From Latescibacteria bacterium UBA6620 (GTDB lineage: Bacteria; Latescibacterota; UBA2968), in NCBI GenBank assembly GCA_002433075.1, contig DJHM01000009.1:1-53371 (forward strand): DNA of 53,371 nucleotides. The letters run 5' to 3'. How positions within the stretch are numbered: the first letter of the stretch is position 1; each line of letters begins with the position of its first letter. This document shows, in pieces, positions 1-6,779 of the stretch. The translations under genes and the position numbers were made by a program. A model generated the notes under the pieces. It searched no databases, was not told the origin of the DNA, and saw only the letters and a program-made list of their open reading frames with translations.

Positions 1-576
1 GAGATGCACTTTCTGCCCGATGTCTACGTAACGTGTGACGCTTGTGGCGGTAAGCGCTTCAATCGGGAAACGCTCGAGGTCCTGTTCAAAGGTCTGTCGA
101 TTGCAGATGTGCTCGACCTGACCGTCGAGCAGGCACAGAAAACCTTTCGCGACATCCCTCAGCTCAACCGTCGGCTGAAGACCCTCGTCGATGTCGGACT
201 CGCTTACATCAGACTCGGGCAATCCGCGACCGCCCTCTCCGGCGGCGAAGCCCAGCGTGTCAAGCTGAGCGCCGAGCTTTCTCGGGCAAGTACGGGGAAT
301 ACGTTGTATCTTCTCGACGAACCGACGACCGGACTGCATTTCGAGGACATTCGCGTCCTTCTCAGCGCCCTTCGTCGGCTCGTCGACGAAGGCAATACGG
401 TCGTTATCATCGAACACAATCTGGACGTGATTCGCAGAGCCGACTGGATTATCGACCTTGGCCCCGGCGGTGGCCCCGAAGGCGGCCAGATCGTCGCATC
501 GGGTACACCGGAACAGATCGCCGACTCGGATAATTCCGTCACCGGCCGTTTCCTTAGAGAGGTGCTCGCACAATGA
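1..576 (+). CDS. uvrA: UvrA excinuclease ABC subunit A, C-terminal part (5' end outside window)
   Basis: DNA-damage recognition ATPase of nucleotide excision repair, acting as a dimer with UvrB in the cytoplasm. Only about the last 191 residues are present; the reading frame is open at base 1. Visible are the second half of a zinc finger (CDACGGKRF), the ABC signature LSGGEAQRVKLSAEL, the Walker B/D-loop LYLLDEPTTGLH and the switch histidine in IIEHNLDVI, followed by the usual short tail LGPGGGPEGG. This is the second ATPase domain of UvrA. The stop overlaps the next start as ATGA, so the downstream zinc-ribbon gene is probably translationally coupled. The family assignment is firm. Confidence 0.97.
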   Translation, partial: EMHFLPDVYVTCDACGGKRFNRETLEVLFKGLSIADVLDLTVEQAQKTFRDIPQLNRRLKTLVDVGLAYIRLGQSATALSGGEAQRVKLSAELSRASTGNTLYLLDEPTTGLHFEDIRVLLSALRRLVDEGNTVVIIEHNLDVIRRADWIIDLGPGGGPEGGQIVASGTPEQIADSDNSVTGRFLREVLAQ

Positions 577-1229
577 TTCGAATCGATTTCGGAACGCTCT
601 ACGAATTCGAACGGGAAGATACGGGGCGGAAGGAAGAAAACCGCCGGAAGCTCGCCGACTTTCTGGAGCTGTGCGACAAGCACGGCGCAACCGTCGTGGA
701 ACAACGTGACTGGAACACGCGAGACCTCATCCACTACGTGGCCATCTCCGACACCATCGTCATCACGATGACCGTGTCAGACAAGTACCTCGGCATTCAG
801 ACCAGTCAGATCCGGGAGAAATTCAACACCTACCGCGCCGAGTATGTGTCCGTTCCCGACCGGCTGGCCGTGTCCGTCGAGTCCCCGCCCGTCGAGAAGC
901 TCGATCTTCACGAGATCGTGATGTGTAACAGCTGTGGCCGCAGCACTCCCTACGATGGATACTTCCAGCATTGTGTGCACTGCGGCGAGCAGATGGACAC
1001 CATCGTCAAAGTCTGCCAGCGCTGTGACAAGGGCGTCCTGTATCATCCTTCGTTTTCATACTGTCCCGTCTGCGGTGACCAACTCCAGCAGGACATCGTG
1101 GGCAGTCCCCCTCTGAACGAACTCGACCCCAACGGGCTCGTCTGGGGGATCCCTTCTCGAGAAGAAGACGAGGACTCTTTGCCTCCGCCCGGCCCCGGGT
1201 CCGGGGCAAATCCGGGACCGTCACCGTAA
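573..1229 (+). CDS. Double zinc-ribbon protein coupled to uvrA, function unknown
   Basis: A 218-residue protein of unknown function. The first ~110 residues are a soluble alpha/beta region I do not recognise. Four CxxC knuckles follow at about residues 118/121, 134/137, 148/151 and 164/167, spaced as two zinc ribbons in tandem. The last ~25 residues are an acidic stretch then a Pro/Gly-rich tail (PPPGPGSGANPGPSP), probably disordered. There is no signal peptide or membrane segment. Its ATG overlaps the uvrA stop by 4 bp, which suggests coupled translation and perhaps a role linked to DNA repair; that link is inference from position only. Ribbon pairs of this type bind nucleic acid or protein. 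Confidence 0.85.
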   Translation: MIRIDFGTLYEFEREDTGRKEENRRKLADFLELCDKHGATVVEQRDWNTRDLIHYVAISDTIVITMTVSDKYLGIQTSQIREKFNTYRAEYVSVPDRLAVSVESPPVEKLDLHEIVMCNSCGRSTPYDGYFQHCVHCGEQMDTIVKVCQRCDKGVLYHPSFSYCPVCGDQLQQDIVGSPPLNELDPNGLVWGIPSREEDEDSLPPPGPGSGANPGPSP

Positions 1230-1351
1230 GGGCGTGCCGTGCGGTAACCCTAGAACAACCTCCCAACTGCCGGACGAACGGGCCGGCGATTCCTCTTTCC
1301 TACTGGCAAACGCATGGGTCGCTGTCGAACGTTTCAGCAAAGGAGGAAGAC

Positions 1352-1885
1352 GTGGAAGATCTCTTCAACAGCAAGGAGCCCACGGGTGCGGAAGCCCTCG
1401 TAGCCTTCACGGACCTCACGGGCTTCTATCGAAGCTCGCAGAAGTTACCCGACCACGATCTCCTCACGATGCTGTAGCAGTATTACGCGATCGTGGGAGA
1501 CCGGATCGAGAACGCCGGAGGCAAAGTCGTCAAGTTTATGGGGGATTCTGCGCTGCTGTTCTTCTCCGCCGATCGGGTCGACGAAGGGGTGGAGGCGCTA
1601 ATCGCGCTCCAGGAAGAAGGTAACGCGTGGTTGCACGACCGGGGGTTCGCATCGCGGCAGATCATCAAGGCTCATTTTGGCTCGTTGTGCTGTGGGTTGA
1701 TCGGCACCCGAACTGAAAAGAGGTTTGATGTCTTCGGTCAGACCGTCTGCATTGCGGCAACGATGCGGTCCGATGGACTCGCCCTCTCTGCGCAGGCGTT
1801 CCGAAAGCTGTCGCCTGCAACTCGAAAGGCGTTCAAGAAGCACACCCCACCGGTGACGTATATCCCGATCGGGCAAAGGCACTAG
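1352..1885 (+). pseudogene. Class III nucleotidyl cyclase-like gene interrupted by in-frame TAG
   Basis: A GTG at 1352, five bases after AGGAGG (1341-1346), opens a frame reading FTDLTGFYRSSQ, the first metal-aspartate motif of class III adenylate/guanylate cyclases. After 41 codons TAG (1475-1477) interrupts it. The same frame then continues to 1885 with GGKVVKFMGDSALLFF, the second metal aspartate, and FGQTVCIAATMRSD. One C-to-T change would turn a CAG Gln codon into this TAG. The transition-state residues also look lost: the usual V-N-x-A-A-R is V-C-I-A-A-T. An inactive, decaying cyclase is therefore more likely than stop readthrough. An ATG at 1493 could start a 130-residue remnant. TAG ends other genes here, including this one, so it is not a reassigned codon. 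Confidence 0.75.
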
Positions 1886-1886
1886 G

Positions 1887-1914
1887 GTAGGGTCACGGCC
1901 TGCCGTGACCCTAC
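1887..1914. repeat. Perfect 12-bp inverted repeat, loop of 4
   Basis: GTAGGGTCACGG (1887-1898) pairs exactly with CCGTGACCCTAC (1903-1914) around CCTG. It begins right after the stop of the broken cyclase gene. Neither strand has a T-run after it, so it is not a canonical intrinsic terminator. It may block exonucleases or act together with the neighbouring terminator. Confidence 0.7.
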
Positions 1915-1926
1915 AAACGATCGACG

Positions 1927-1959
1927 AAAAAAAGGGCCGTGCAGATCCTGCACGGCCCT
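1927..1959 (-). terminator. Intrinsic terminator of the lnt-tatC to rfbC operon
   Basis: On the minus strand, AGGGCCGTGCAG and CTGCACGGCCCT form a 12-bp stem with a 3-nt loop, followed directly by seven T residues (the A-run 1927-1933 on the plus strand). It lies 26 bp beyond the rfbC stop and closes the six-gene minus-strand operon. Confidence 0.92.
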
Positions 1960-1985
1960 CCCCTTTCGCCCTTCTATATATCTAC

Positions 1986-2525
1986 CTAGGCAGGCAGGTT
2001 CTTCTCCCCGACCTCCTTAAGCGTCGGGTTCGAAGCATCCCGTTCCGACACCTCCGGATCGGTGGCGCCCCAGTCGATGCCGATATCCGGGTCATCCCAC
2101 GCTACGCCGTTCTCGTCCGTGCCGTCGTAGTAGTTGTCGACGAGGTAGGTCAGGATCACGTCGGTCATCGCGAAGAACCCGTGAGCGACCCCGATCGGGA
2201 TAAACAACCCACCCCAGTCGTCTGCGCCCATTTCCAGAACTTCCGTCTGCATAAAAGTCGAACGAGACCGCCTCAGGTCGCACAGCCCGACGCGCACTCG
2301 ACCGACGGGAACGAACCAGTAGTCGATCTGGTGGTGGTGGAAGTGAAGCCCGCGTAACACGCCTGCCGAAGAAAACGACGTGTTCGCCTGGATTCGATCC
2401 CAAGGCCTTTGGGGAAACCACTCGGCGCGAAAGGTCTCGATGAATCTTCCGCGGTCGTCTCCGTGGGCGGTTAGCCCGACCCTTTGAACCCCCTCGATGA
2501 GCTCCGAATCCACGATGTCAGGCAT
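1986..2525 (-). CDS. rfbC: dTDP-4-dehydrorhamnose 3,5-epimerase family cupin (RmlC-like)
   Basis: Cupin-fold epimerase predicted to act after RfbB in making dTDP-rhamnose or a related 6-deoxyhexose. About 179 residues, the usual family size. The motif GVLRGLHFHHHQIDYWF corresponds to the catalytic-His segment of RmlC, and GLFIPIGVAHGFFA to the conserved cupin strand. The position normally held by a Lys in the QxK segment reads DYW, so the exact reaction is less certain than the fold. GTG at 2528 and ATG at 2525 both fit; ATG is taken because GGAAG lies five bases before GTG and eight before ATG. It overlaps the rfbB stop and ends the operon just before a terminator. Confidence 0.82.
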   Translation of the reverse strand: MPDIVDSELIEGVQRVGLTAHGDDRGRFIETFRAEWFPQRPWDRIQANTSFSSAGVLRGLHFHHHQIDYWFVPVGRVRVGLCDLRRSRSTFMQTEVLEMGADDWGGLFIPIGVAHGFFAMTDVILTYLVDNYYDGTDENGVAWDDPDIGIDWGATDPEVSERDASNPTLKEVGEKNLPA

Positions 2526-3541
2526 CACTTCTTCCAGTTCGACTCGTCGATGTCAATCCGTTCGAGCAGAGGCTTCCACCATTCGGGATGGTCGCGATAC
2601 CAGTGAATCGTCTGTCGAAACCCTTCTTCGAAATCGACTTCAGGTGACCAGCCGAGCTCGTTTCTCAGCTTGCTCGAATCGAGCAGATATCTCCGATCGT
2701 GGCTCGGTCGGTCGGGCACATAGGTCTTGAAAGATTCATCCAGACCGAGTGTCTCCAGAATACGATCCGCGATGCCTTCCACGTCGATCTCCAGACCGCT
2801 CCCCACATTGTAGGTTTCGCCGATCGCACCCTTCTTCAGGATCAGGTCGATGGCTGTGGCGTGGTCCAGGGCGTGCAACCATTCTCGCTTATTCTGGCTG
2901 CTCTTGTAGAGCGTCAGCTTTTCGTTCTGCAGCGCCAGCGTCGCGAATCGGGGAATCACCTTTTCGGGAAACTGGTAGGGGCCGTAGTTGTTCGCGCAAT
3001 TGGAGATCGTCACCGGCAATCCGAACGTCAGATAGAACGTTCGGACGGCCATATCTGCGGCTGCCTTGGAGGCGTTGTAGGGCGTCTTCGGTTGATAGGG
3101 GGTCTCTTCCGTGAAAACCTCGTCGGTATCCAGATCCAGGTCCCCGTAGACTTCACACGTGGAGATATGATGAAACCGTGGCACCTTCGCGTCACGGGCG
3201 GCCTTCATCAGCTGAACCGTCCCCACGACGTTCGTCTGGAAGAAGTCTTCCGGATGCAGGACGGCCCGGCTGTTGTGGGATTCCGCCGCGAAGTTGACGA
3301 TGTAATCAGGCTTGTGGGTCTCGAACAGAGACAGGGCGCGGTCGTAGTCGCCAATATCGCCCTGCTCGAAGATATAGCGTCCCCCTGCCGATTCGGCGAC
3401 ATCGGTCAGGCTCTCCTCGCACCCCGCGTAGGTCAGCAGGTCGTAGTTGACGGCCGTATCGTCCGGATACCGTTTCAGCCAGTAGCGGATGAAATTGGAC
3501 CCAATGAAACCAGCTCCACCCGTTACGAAAATGGTCGCCAA
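2525..3541 (-). CDS. rfbB: dTDP-glucose 4,6-dehydratase (RmlB-like)
   Basis: Extended short-chain dehydrogenase converting dTDP-glucose to dTDP-4-keto-6-deoxyglucose with bound NAD. The Rossmann motif GGAGFIGSNFI is at the N-terminus, the active-site strand reads ISTCEVYGDL and the catalytic YxxxK is YNASKAAAD. In classical RmlB the active-site strand is T-D-E; here the Asp is Cys, so a related nucleotide-sugar 4,6-dehydratase is possible. A TTG at 3541, six bases after GAGGGG and next to the Rossmann strand, is the likely start. The ATG at 3592 would add 17 poorly conserved residues and overlap the upstream gene. About 338 residues. Coupled with rfbC. Confidence 0.88.
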   Translation of the reverse strand: MATIFVTGGAGFIGSNFIRYWLKRYPDDTAVNYDLLTYAGCEESLTDVAESAGGRYIFEQGDIGDYDRALSLFETHKPDYIVNFAAESHNSRAVLHPEDFFQTNVVGTVQLMKAARDAKVPRFHHISTCEVYGDLDLDTDEVFTEETPYQPKTPYNASKAAADMAVRTFYLTFGLPVTISNCANNYGPYQFPEKVIPRFATLALQNEKLTLYKSSQNKREWLHALDHATAIDLILKKGAIGETYNVGSGLEIDVEGIADRILETLGLDESFKTYVPDRPSHDRRYLLDSSKLRNELGWSPEVDFEEGFRQTIHWYRDHPEWWKPLLERIDIDESNWKK

Positions 3542-3551
3542 CGTCGGCCCC

Positions 3552-4541
3552 TCAAAGCAGATACCTCGCGGCAAGTGGCAAGTAGATGGCATACAGGGCG
3601 ATCAGCCCGACACCTTCGATCCGTGTCAGTTTGTGTTGGGTCCGCATCAGCACGAGCATCGCAACAACTACGAACAACATCGACGGAATCGAGAAGTGGA
3701 TGAACTCCTGCGTGACCACGAGGGGGTTCACGACTGCCGAGGCTCCGGCGATCCAGCAAACGTTCAGCACATCAGCACCAAGAATGTTCCCCACCACGAT
3801 TTCCCCGTGGCCTTTTCTTGCGGCCGTCACACCCGTGGCAATCTCCGGCAGGCTCGTCCCGATCGCGATGATCGTCATCCCGATGACCGCTTCGCTGATA
3901 CCGAATGCGGAAGCAATCACGATCGCAGAATCGACGATTCCGTGACTTGCCAGGAGTACCCCGACGAGTCCGATCGCGAACCACAACATTCGCGCCTTGA
4001 GAGACTTCCCGGCGATCGCCTCCTCGATGTCCGCCAGCTCTTCGAAGTCCGCGTCCTCGCCCGCGCGCGAACGGGTCACATAAGTATAGACAGTGTAGGC
4101 AACGAACAAGACCAGCAGGATGCCGCCTTCGACTCTGCCGACTGTCCCATTCCACGCCATCCCGTAGAGGGCCAGATCGACGACAACCAAGAAGATTCCT
4201 GTGGTCTTGAGCAGATGCTTGTCGATCAGAATCGGTGAGGTCGCGACGACGGCGGCCAGACCCATCGCGACCGTGTCGTCGACAATCACGGAGCCGATCG
4301 CGTTCCCTAGAGCAATCTCAGGAAAGCCTTGAATCGCGGAGTTGATCGATACCGCCAGTTCGGGGGCCGTCGTAGACAGGCTGACCAGCACGATTCCGAT
4401 CAGCATTTTCGGCACATTGAAGTGCTCGGCGATTCCCACCGCCCCATCGACGAACCAATCCGCACATTTCGTCAGAATAATGAAGCAGACCACAAGCACG
4501 GCGAACGCGACGGGCAGGCTTAGTGCTATCCCTGAATCCAG
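3552..4541 (-). CDS. Sodium/calcium exchanger family membrane protein (CaCA, YrbG-like)
   Basis: Predicted inner-membrane cation antiporter of ~329 residues with about ten membrane segments in two inverted halves split by a charged cytoplasmic loop (around EDADFEELADIEEA). Alpha-repeat 1 contains STTAPELAVSINSAIQG and alpha-repeat 2 GTSLPEIATGVTAARKG; the acidic residues of both are present. The GSNxxN half of repeat 1 is changed to GSVIVDD, and repeat 2 reads GADVLN, so ion selectivity may differ from YrbG. I place the start at CTG 4541, five bases after GGAGG, because it gives the family's normal length; an ATG at 4712 would add 57 residues rich in Pro and Arg and overlap the neighbour. Third-from-last gene of its operon. 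Confidence 0.83.
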   Translation of the reverse strand: MDSGIALSLPVAFAVLVVCFIILTKCADWFVDGAVGIAEHFNVPKMLIGIVLVSLSTTAPELAVSINSAIQGFPEIALGNAIGSVIVDDTVAMGLAAVVATSPILIDKHLLKTTGIFLVVVDLALYGMAWNGTVGRVEGGILLVLFVAYTVYTYVTRSRAGEDADFEELADIEEAIAGKSLKARMLWFAIGLVGVLLASHGIVDSAIVIASAFGISEAVIGMTIIAIGTSLPEIATGVTAARKGHGEIVVGNILGADVLNVCWIAGASAVVNPLVVTQEFIHFSIPSMLFVVVAMLVLMRTQHKLTRIEGVGLIALYAIYLPLAARYLL

Positions 4542-4624
4542 CTTGACCTCCAGTCGATCGGAAGGGAAACCAGGATCGAATCGAAACGGTGGATGCAAAG
4601 AATTCGACGGTACATCAGGCGGCC

Positions 4625-5395
4625 CTACACCACGAAGACCGGTGTGGGGCGATCGGGAGCGGCCACGTCGATCTGAAAATGCCGGCGCTTCCCGTTGAGG
4701 CCTCTTTCGCACGTGGCTCGGGCGATGTCAGGGCGGTTGTTTTCCTGGCTCAGATGTGCCAGCACCGCGTGTCGAAGCCCCTGTTCCGCCAGACGGGCGA
4801 GAGTCTCGGCCGAGTCGCTGTTTGCAAGATGGCCGTGCGTACTGCTGATCCGCTGCTTGAGGTGCCAGGGGTAAGGACCGTTCATCAACAGATCGCGATC
4901 GTAATTCGATTCCATAATCACCATATCAGCGCCCTGCAGACGCTCGAACACGAGAGGCGTCACCTTCCCCATATCCGTCGCCACCGCCACCTGTGTCTCG
5001 CCATCCTCTATCACGAAGTTGACGGGATCCGCTGCGTCGTGCGAAATCGAAAAGGCCCGGGCACTCAGATCCCCGACGGCAAATGTCGCATCGTTCTCGA
5101 TAAACCGAATCCGCTCCCGACCCTTGAAACGTCGACGTGCCGCCTCGAACGTGCCACGCGTCATCCAGACCGGACATCGGAGCTTTCTGGCCAGGACTCC
5201 GACTCCCCCCACGTGGTCGTGATGCTCGTGGCTGACCAGAATCCCGTTCAGTTTCTTCAGCTCGACACCGATCTCCGACAGACGCTTCGTGATCTCCTTC
5301 CCCGATAGTCCCGCATCGATCAACAGACGCGTAGCGCCCTTCTGGACGTAAATCGCGTTGCCCGTGCTGCCACTCGCAAGAACGGATACCTGCAC
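4625..5395 (-). CDS. Metallo-beta-lactamase-fold hydrolase, WalJ/YycJ-like
   Basis: A 256-residue dinuclear-metal hydrolase. The HxHxDH signature is at residues 56-61 (HEHHDH), further ligands lie in FSISHDA and VATDMGKV, and the C-terminal histidine is in VLAHLSQENN. The N-terminal ASGSTGNAIYV and the overall pattern match the YycJ/WalJ family, linked in Firmicutes to cell-wall and DNA-repair phenotypes and thought to be an exonuclease. No signal peptide, so cytoplasmic. The start is 2 bp after the end of the MEMO-family gene, so the two are probably translated together. Confidence 0.88.
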   Translation of the reverse strand: MQVSVLASGSTGNAIYVQKGATRLLIDAGLSGKEITKRLSEIGVELKKLNGILVSHEHHDHVGGVGVLARKLRCPVWMTRGTFEAARRRFKGRERIRFIENDATFAVGDLSARAFSISHDAADPVNFVIEDGETQVAVATDMGKVTPLVFERLQGADMVIMESNYDRDLLMNGPYPWHLKQRISSTHGHLANSDSAETLARLAEQGLRHAVLAHLSQENNRPDIARATCERGLNGKRRHFQIDVAAPDRPTPVFVV

Positions 5396-5396
5396 C

Positions 5397-6641
5397 TCAG
5401 TCTCCGGTCCGTTGGAAGACCATACTTGCGAACGAGACCATCGAGTGACGTTCCTCGTCGATCGTATGATCGTAGGTCAGTAAACTCCCCTCCGTACCGT
5501 CGAGCACCTTGAGCATCGTGTAGATCGACGAAGTTCCGCATACTCGATTGCGATCGCCCTCTCCCCGGATACACGCGAAGAACCGCTCGGGATCGCCACT
5601 GCCCGCCGCATCGATCAGCTCCCGGTCGGCTTGCTCGACCCGTGCGACGAATGCGTCATCCAGGGGCTCCTCGTCACCGAACTTTCTCCCCACGTGGCTG
5701 AAGTCCACACCAGAAATGACCGTAACGTCACGCCCGTCTTCCCGGATCGCTTCTCGAAGAGCGGTCACCATTTCTTCCACCCCCGGTAACAATGATGGGG
5801 ACAAGTCTGAAACCACGGCTTCGTGAAAAGAGCCGCACAGAATCGGAACGAACGTCACGTCGTCGTCGGGGAAGAGATACTTGAGAAAGACCGCCTGGAA
5901 CTCGATGGAATGTTCCGAATGATGAGCATATTCGTCCGCGAACAGATCCAAGAACGTCCGTTCTACGATCGCGTCGATCAGGCGACCGTCGGCCCGAAGG
6001 GGCCCGAAAGGTGTCTCGAACGTCTTGCGGCTGGTCGAGTAGAGAGTGCGCGACTGATGTCCGGTGCCGAGAACGACGTAAACATCCGCCCGTGGCGACT
6101 CGGCCAACTGTCGATACGCCCAAGCGAATGCGGGCCCACCTCGACCGAAGTCGATGTGGGGCGCGATCAGTCCGCTGAGAACTCTGCTATGACCATTCTG
6201 GCCCCCGGCGCCGTCGAGCCGCCCCCGTCCCGACGGATCTTCGAAGAATCCATCGATCAGCGCCTTGAGTTCGACCGGGTCGGCGGGATAAGATGCTCCG
6301 GCGTGTGCGGCAGGCCGGGTCTCTGATTCGACGAAGTTCTTGATCCGGTCTTCTCGGTGGAGTCTGAATCGATCGCTGTCCAACAGCAGGGCCTCGTCCA
6401 GCGAACCGACCAGTTCTTCCACCTGCCCTCTGTCGATCGTCAAACCCGTTCGCTCGCGATAGGCTTCGCACAGTCCTTCGTGGGACAGGGATCCATCCAT
6501 CAACGCCATCAACTCGAAAGCGTGAACGGGCACGCCGATTCCCTCCCTGCAGAGTCCTTCGGGGTCTCGCAGGTAGATCATTCGCTGCCCGTCGACATCG
6601 ACGGGAAAAGGCTCGACGTATCGTAATCGAGGATGGGTCAC
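5397..6641 (-). CDS. amrB: MEMO-family protein (AmmeMemoRadiSam system protein B) with extra N-terminal domain
   Basis: A 414-residue protein. The C-terminal ~290 residues are a MEMO1 domain, a fold related to extradiol dioxygenases. Conserved features are LIAPHIDFGRGG, VLGTGHQ, SEHSIEFQ, SGVDFSHVG and the Cys in NRVCGTSSI. The first ~100 residues (RYVEPFPVDVDGQRMIY then ALLLDSDRFRLHR) form a separate small domain resembling PqqD-like or winged-helix modules. MEMO proteins often sit beside an AMMECR1 domain and a radical SAM enzyme, and neither is here. GTG start at 6641; TATAAC ends eight bases before it, so a leaderless mRNA is possible, but no good -35 is seen. The biochemical role of bacterial MEMO is unsettled. 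Confidence 0.88.
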   Translation of the reverse strand: MTHPRLRYVEPFPVDVDGQRMIYLRDPEGLCREGIGVPVHAFELMALMDGSLSHEGLCEAYRERTGLTIDRGQVEELVGSLDEALLLDSDRFRLHREDRIKNFVESETRPAAHAGASYPADPVELKALIDGFFEDPSGRGRLDGAGGQNGHSRVLSGLIAPHIDFGRGGPAFAWAYRQLAESPRADVYVVLGTGHQSRTLYSTSRKTFETPFGPLRADGRLIDAIVERTFLDLFADEYAHHSEHSIEFQAVFLKYLFPDDDVTFVPILCGSFHEAVVSDLSPSLLPGVEEMVTALREAIREDGRDVTVISGVDFSHVGRKFGDEEPLDDAFVARVEQADRELIDAAGSGDPERFFACIRGEGDRNRVCGTSSIYTMLKVLDGTEGSLLTYDHTIDEERHSMVSFASMVFQRTGD

Positions 6642-6779
6642 TGGGGTCGTTATAGCTTCTGAGCTACACTGAAGAACCGGCTGAACTGCTCTATAGCCGG
6701 CTCCGGATGATCACCTGCTGGGGGAATTCGACGGTGTTTGGGGGAAGTTGTGCTAAGTATAGTCCGACCCGACCCCAAG

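Noticed and set aside
1475..1477. TAG as a recoded amino-acid codon
   Set aside because: TAG terminates several other genes in the window, including this one, and no second internal TAG supports recoding.
2699..3703. Long plus-strand frame (334 codons) opposite rfbB
   Set aside because: It mirrors rfbB, has no ribosome site and its translation matches no family.
6675..6701. CCGGCT/AGCCGG inverted repeat as terminator of lnt-tatC
   Set aside because: Six-bp stem, long loop and no T-run on the minus strand.
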